Below are positions 59,341 to 64,000 of a stretch of 64,000 bases of DNA, piece by piece. The position numbers and the translations under genes were made by a program. Location of the stretch: positions 28,188,501-28,252,500 of the forward strand of contig JAPQWV010000002.1 in NCBI GenBank assembly GCA_027422505.1, in the 5' to 3' direction. A model generated the notes under the pieces. The model did not search any database, was not told where the DNA came from, and was given only the letters and a program-made list of their open reading frames with translations. How positions within the stretch are numbered: position 1 is the first letter of the stretch; the number at the start of each line of letters is the position of its first letter. This DNA is from Craterostigma plantagineum. Its lineage: Eukaryota > Streptophyta > Magnoliopsida > Lamiales > Linderniaceae.

Positions 59341-59682
59341 TTAATTAAAGGAAACTTCTGAAAATAAAAAGAAAAAAAAACTTAATGGACTTATTGCTCT
59401 GCGAGGATCCATCTACTCCTCAACTTGCTTCTCTCTCTTCTCAATCTCTACCAAAAACTCTCCACCAAAAGACTCTGTGTCACCTTCTCTCTCCTCTCCC
59501 TGCCTCTTCCTCCACATCCATTAATGAAGTGAAGGTGAGGGAGCTTCAGTTTAATATTTTCTTCTTTTTCCTCTGTTTTTTTATATTTAAAAAGAATTGT
59601 GGTTTCCCTCCACTGCCCCCAAGTCCTCTACCGCCTCGTCACCTTCGCCGCCTTCGTCGGCTCTGCCTCACCACCTCCGCCG
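59341..59682. other. CT-rich segment with an unassigned open frame
   Basis: A frame from 59385 begins MDLLLCEDPSTPQLAS and is Ser/Leu/Pro-rich, running into a T-rich stretch and then the MITE. It has no intron consensus or domain that I can recognise. It may be a gene fragment or leader DNA cut by the MITE insertion. Confidence 0.3.
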
Positions 59683-59824
59683 CAGTCAAAATGGCCCGCG
59701 GCCCATGGGCTGCCCGCCGAGCCCCCGCCAAAAGGGCAGGGCGGGTTGAGAACTTTAAGGCCCCGCCAGAGAGCGGGCCGCGGGCTTTGGTAGGGCGGGG
59801 CTGGCTAGCCCGCGGGCTGGCCCG

Positions 59825-59869
<45 letters not shown>

Positions 59870-60136
59870 TCATAAATATATATTTATATATAAATTATAA
59901 TTATTTTATTTATTTGGTAAAATTTATAATTTAATAAAGTTAAAAAATAAATTAATTAATATTTTTGAAGTTGAATTAGATTAAATATATTCTTTATTAA
60001 TTTATTTGATTGTTAAATTTTATTGTTATTTTTTAGTTAATGTGGGCTAAGCCCGCCAGGCCCGCGGCTTGGGCGGGGCGGGTGGACGGGCTTTGGCGTT
60101 CCACGGGCCTGCCCATCCCACCGACCGTTTTGACAG
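59683..60136. mobile_element. GC-ended MITE with a long TA core
   Basis: It starts CAGTCAAAATGGCCCGCGG and ends CCGACCGTTTTGACAG. Both ends are packed with GGCGGG/CCCGCC, and the core is AT-rich with a (TA)n run. It has the same orientation and structure as 13339-13779. The flanks do not show a clear 8-bp duplication. Open frames across it are products of GC-rich low-complexity sequence. Confidence 0.7.
59827..59867. repeat. (TA)n microsatellite, about 20 units
   Basis: A pure TA run inside the GC-ended MITE, directly after its left GC-rich end. Confidence 0.9.
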
Positions 60137-60527
60137 GTCTATCGCTACCATCTCAGTATCTTCCGCACCATTCGCCGTTCTCCCTCGGGTCTCCGAAGTT
60201 GGGAGCTCGGTCTCTCGATTCACCGGGTTGGGAGTTTTTTTCTCCCTCGTTGGAGCCTTTTTTTTCCCTTCGTGGAACCCACTCGGATGAAAGCGAGGTC
60301 CCCGTAGTCAAGATCGAAGAAGTGATTAAATATCGTAGATTTAGCATACTAGGTATTTGTGGTAGGTTCTTTAGTTCTTTGTGTTCAAGACCGTGTATCT
60401 TGTTTTCTGTAGCTTTCCTTTTTGTTTGGTTGTATCGTGCTCTGTGTGAGCCTTCGTTTCTCTTCGAGGTCGATGTGATCGGAGAGACCTCTTGGGCTAT
60501 TTAGCTGGTGTACCTTATATATTTCCC
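60137..60527. other. Segment after the GC-ended MITE, no gene recognised
   Basis: An open frame continues to 60504 with Ser-rich then hydrophobic residues (LCSRPCILFSVAFLFVWLYR). No start, domain or homologue that I recognise. The sequence CGTTCTCCCTCGGGTCTCCG has a host-gene-like base composition, so it could be part of a disrupted gene with 59341-59682. Confidence 0.3.
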
Positions 60528-60628
60528 AAATTTACACTTATGTTTCGTCATTATTGCTTTGAGACATGAATCATCAGCATATTGATTCATGTCTCAAAGC
60601 AATAATGACGAAATATAAGTGTAAATTT
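60528..60628. repeat. Near-perfect hairpin: 46-base arms, 9-base loop
   Basis: The left arm 60528-60573 and right arm 60583-60628 are exact complements apart from one position (a G in the left arm pairs as G:T/A mismatch around 60542). The loop is TCAGCATAT. The arms include TCGTCATTATTGCTTTGAGA. RNA from either strand would fold into one long stem. No target duplication or coding was seen. Confidence 0.9.
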
Positions 60629-61105
60629 TAATAATGAGCAATAGTAGGATACGAGAGACAATGTATGCATTAATAAAATTGGATTCCGTATTATGTCCTT
60701 TTTAAATGCCATTCATTGCTTATCGTGGGTCTCCAACATATGGATTATACTAATATGATAATCGTACTATTCGAGTGGCGGGGCACTGGGCGTGTTATTT
60801 TTACATTTTGTTTTTCGAAAGTAGTAAATTTGCTTTGATTCAAAGTGTATAGAATAGTCTTTTTAACATAATAAGTTCCTATTGAAAATTTGATCAACAA
60901 TTGAAGGATTAAAGATAAATTGTTGAAAATCCTGCAAAACAACCGGTGGATTTTGTTGTATCAAAATTGAATGCGTTTTCAAAGAATTTGTCCAAGTGTA
61001 GAGCATATGATATGTATGTCCACGATTATTGGTCTCACTTAAAGGGGTGTTCGCTTGAGGGTGATCCATTATCACGGGAATACTACATGTTTCACCGTAA
61101 TGTGG
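60629..61105. other. AT-rich intergenic DNA
   Basis: No gene. Near 61040-61105 the sequence AAAGGGGTGTTCGCTTGAGG followed by GTGATCCATTATCACGGG resembles the ends of the element at 61.8-63.1 kb, so part may be MITE-derived. Confidence 0.35.
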
Positions 61106-61113
61106 ATTAAGAT

Positions 61114-61807
61114 TAGGGGTGAGCAAAACCGGATATCCGGATTTTCGGATATCCGAAAATCGGATATCCGGATTTCGGATATCAAATAATGATATCCGTA
61201 TCCGGTCCGGTTTTAATCGGACATCCGAAAATCGATATTCGGATATTTAAATCGGATATCCGCATCCTGTTTTTATATTTATTTTTTTATAGTTTTTAAT
61301 ATTTTCTTTTCAAAATCATTTTTTTATTTCTTATCAAAATAAAAATATTTTTCATATAAAAATTTCTACACATAGTAGTAATTAACACAATATGTGAATT
61401 TTATGATTCAAAATTACATAATAAATAATTAACACAGTACCACAAATTCACGTTAATTTTTTAACTTGCATCTAGATGTTTTTGTTTTTCTTTTTTCTTT
61501 ACAAAGGTTTTGGCTAATAAAATAATATGAATATAAATATTTCCACTTGGGCCACTTTTTTCCTTTTTTGACCTTCATTTTTCATTTTGAGCTATTTTTC
61601 TTATTATTTTATTATTTTTTAAATATGAAATCGGATGCCGGATATCCGGATTTTAGACAACCCACTATCCCGTCCGATCCGGTTTATTTTAAAATAAATC
61701 GGATCGGATATCCGATCCGGTTTTTAAAACCGGATATCCATTTTTCGGGTTTTGAAAATCGGATACCGGATCGGAATCCGGTTTTCGGATATATTTGCTC
61801 AGTCCTA
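61114..61807. mobile_element. Non-autonomous hAT element (694 bp) rich in GGATATCCG
   Basis: It starts TAGGGGTGAGCAAAACCGG and ends ATATTTGCTCAGTCCTA. An exact 8-bp duplication ATTAAGAT lies at 61106-61113 and 61808-61815. Both subterminal regions repeat CGGATATCCG and AAATCGGATA many times. The core is T-rich and non-coding. It is inserted at the left edge of the longer inverted-repeat element at 61811-63062. Confidence 0.9.
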
Positions 61808-61810
61808 ATT

Positions 61811-63062
61811 AAGATGATATGTCATCAATGTGTTTGTTTTGTTGTGATATTTCAATTCGCAAATCAAGGTGATATTGAAATATTGAGTTTGTTTAATCAC
61901 GGTAATGTGAGTGGTGTTGTGTAAATGTCATATTGAACTGAACCTCAAACATATTATTAAGATAATGTGGACTAAATATTCTTTTTAATGTAATATTTAC
62001 ATGATAATGATTTAAATATCTAAGTTTTAATTTTTAATTGGTATAATTCTTTTATATAATTTTTTAATATAAGAATTTTATTAAATAAATAAATATGTTT
62101 TGAGATTTAACTAGGTTATGTAATAAAAAATAGGGAAAGTGGCATATAAGGTAGGAATGCAAACAAATTGGGGGTATTTTTGTCCATTAAAAAGTTAGAA
62201 AGATCACCTCATCACCGTGATATTGGATCACCTAGGTTTTTCGGGGTCATCCAAAACTTAAAATATCACCTCATTTCTTCACCTAGTTGATCCGTCATTA
62301 TGGTGATAATTTATCACCTAGACCAAACAAGCATAGTGATAACAGATAGCGGAGAAGATCACGGTGATCCTTCTATCGCTTCCTAGTAACCGTGTAACGT
62401 GTGTGCTGAGTCATCACCGTGATGGAAGATCACCGAGGTGATCGAAAAGGGATAATATTCCAACTTTTGGATCACCCCCAAAAAGCAGGGTGATCCTCCA
62501 TCGCCGTGTGGGGTGTTATTTTCAATAATTATTTGGACAAAATTATCCATTATCTTTTAACATTCATTCCTTATATATCCTTATTCGTATTTCAAATTAC
62601 ATAACCAACATATTTAAATCTTAAAAGAATTTATATTGAATGTTAAAAATAAAAGAACTGTGTTGAAGGATTATAGAAACTACTTATAATTAATAATGTT
62701 TTAATCTATTTAAATTTTAAAAATAAAATACTTCAAGAATTTATAAAATACTTATAGTTAATAATTGGTTAAAAAAACCTATGTTTAAAGCCTAAAGAAA
62801 TACATAATTCTATTGATAAATTATATAACATGCTTATAATTACTGCTAAAAAATAATACTTAATTTTCAAATATTAATAACTATCACGTTAAATACCTCA
62901 AATGAACATATTAAAACACATTTACTACATAATATCCATAAGGTTAAATATAACATTTACACAACATCACCCCAGACATCACCGCGATTAAACAAACATC
63001 CAATATCACAATGGTATGAAAGAAATATTACCCCAAAACAAACACTGTGATGACATATCTTG
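61811..63062. mobile_element. MITE with ~120-bp inverted ends and internal GATCACC repeats
   Basis: The left end (GATATGTCATCAATGTGTTT, continuing GTTTGTTTAATCACGGTAAT) is matched by the reverse complement of the right end (GATATGTCATCACAGTGTTT, continuing GTTTGTTTAATCGCGGTGAT) over about 120 bases. The interior 62195-62510 is dense in GATCACC and ATCACCGTGAT, probably a second nested element. Non-coding. GTGTTTGTTT-type ends suit PIF/Harbinger-like MITEs, but the target duplication is unresolved. Confidence 0.65.
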
Positions 63063-64000
63063 AGCTATTTCATGACAACTACAATATATATATGTGTGTG
63101 TGTTGTGTGTGCGTAATTTCTTTCCTTATCAGCTATCCCCAAAACTGTTAATTTCATTCCATGCCCCTTTAAAGTTTTAAAATAGGTTTTAGATCTGTCA
63201 GAAAAACTATTTTTTATAGGACCCCATTTATATAAAATCTAGAGATAAGGACTAGACCACACAAGTATTATAAAGTATATATGAACTGGTATCGGATACT
63301 CGATTTGTGTTGTTCCAAAACTTTAAAATGGAACTGGAGAACAATGTGGTACTGCAGAATAATGAAGTGGTAGTACAAAACAAGAAGTGGTACTGTGAAA
63401 TAATGAGTGGTACCGCAGAAATAGGGTCCTTAAAAATAAATTTTTTCCTTTCAAGCCTGAAAACTGAAATAAAATAGTGACAAGGGCTTGAAACGAAATT
63501 TGCCAACTCGAAATGAAAGAGATTAGTTAGAAGGGTAGAGTACGCAGTAGACTGAGTAAACAGCTCTTTATTACATGTCATAAGTAATTCAATTCTCTTG
63601 GACAAATAAAATAAGAAGATTAAAGAATCAAATAAATTATTTGATTTGACTTGTGCATGCAGAGAGAAATGAACCCAGTAATTATTGGTCAAATCGCATG
63701 CTTACAAGCCCTTTCTCTTCTTTTATGATGCGATCATTATTAGGGTCATCATTATATAGCAATTATCGACAACACAAGTCGCAATAAATTGCTCAAATAC
63801 CAATGTTATTTAATTTTAATAAATATGTTTGAAATGCAATAATTTCTCCCCTGTCCCATTTTTCACGCTCACGTGCAATTCAAGGAATTGCAAACTGTTG
63901 GCGTAATCAATGCAGCACCTCAGTAAAGGACTCATTTGAATCGAGTGAGTGATCATGGATGGGTATTACATAATGATATTACATATTTGTGTAGTCGAAA
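63063..64000. other. Intergenic to window end
   Basis: AT-rich, with a short TATATATGTGTGTGTG tract near 63090-63110 and a repeated AGTGGTACYG motif (63335-63415). The open frame at 63252-63692 on the minus strand has no recognised features. No gene is supported. Confidence 0.35.

Noticed and set aside
59385..60504. Long Ser/Pro/Arg-rich frames across 59.4-60.5 kb
   Set aside because: Much of their length is the GC-rich MITE and its TA core. No start context, domain or exon structure supports a gene, though a broken gene on the flanks is not excluded.
63252..63692. Minus-strand frame of 146 codons near the window end
   Set aside because: AT-rich, with hydrophobic low-complexity translation and no domain or promoter support.

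Overview
The window is nuclear DNA of a flowering plant, most likely a eudicot. Its genes have many short exons with GT-AG introns, the intergenic DNA is AT-rich, and the families are plant-specific (BSK kinase, LRR-XII receptor kinase, pectinesterase with inhibitor prodomain, DC1 protein, type-1 lipid transfer protein). Most of the remaining DNA is transposon-derived: Copia LTR elements, a TRIM, a LINE, several non-autonomous hAT elements with exact 8-bp target duplications, and PIF/Harbinger-like and long-inverted-repeat MITEs. I saw no CRISPR array, operon, tRNA or rRNA gene.

Layout, left to right. 1-4.3 kb: 5' end of a Copia element, an hAT element and an unclassified repeat. 4.4-7.9 kb (+): NAP1-like histone chaperone with transposon-filled introns. 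8-10 kb: MITEs. 10.2-14.5 kb (+): non-RD LRR receptor kinase. 15-16.6 kb: Copia remnants. 17.6-19.5 kb (+): VAP27. 20.7-23.5 kb (+): pectinesterase, whose stop codon lies on a MITE junction. 24.1-26.0 kb (-): zeta-class GST. 27.0-27.9 kb: hAT element. 28.4-30.5 kb (-): broken proteasome beta-6 gene. 31.1 kb (+): small hydrophilic protein. 33.1-37.3 kb (-): BSK-type receptor-like cytoplasmic kinase. 38-42.7 kb: hAT, Copia and LTR-like repeats. 43.7-44.2 kb (-): lipid transfer protein. 45.5-52.1 kb (-): PP2A catalytic subunit gene with several one-base lesions and a LINE in intron 2. 53-55 kb: Copia and Harbinger-like remnants. 55.8 kb (+): small membrane protein. 57.3-57.8 kb (-): DC1 protein. 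58-64 kb: TRIM, hAT-like elements, a near-perfect hairpin and nested MITEs.

The genes form no pathway cluster; neighbours are functionally unrelated, as is usual in plant chromosomes. Several belong to signalling (receptor kinase, BSK, PP2A) or wall and membrane biology (pectinesterase, VAP27, LTP), but nothing here shows co-regulation. I found no convincing new biological system. The most interesting points are structural: a MITE that supplies the last base of the pectinesterase stop codon, two decayed copies of normally essential genes (PP2A-C and proteasome beta-6), a 46-bp-arm hairpin, and hAT elements datable by intact target duplications and, in one case, an empty-site copy 40 kb away. 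Exon boundaries were read by eye from splice consensus and reading frame and may be off by a base or two.
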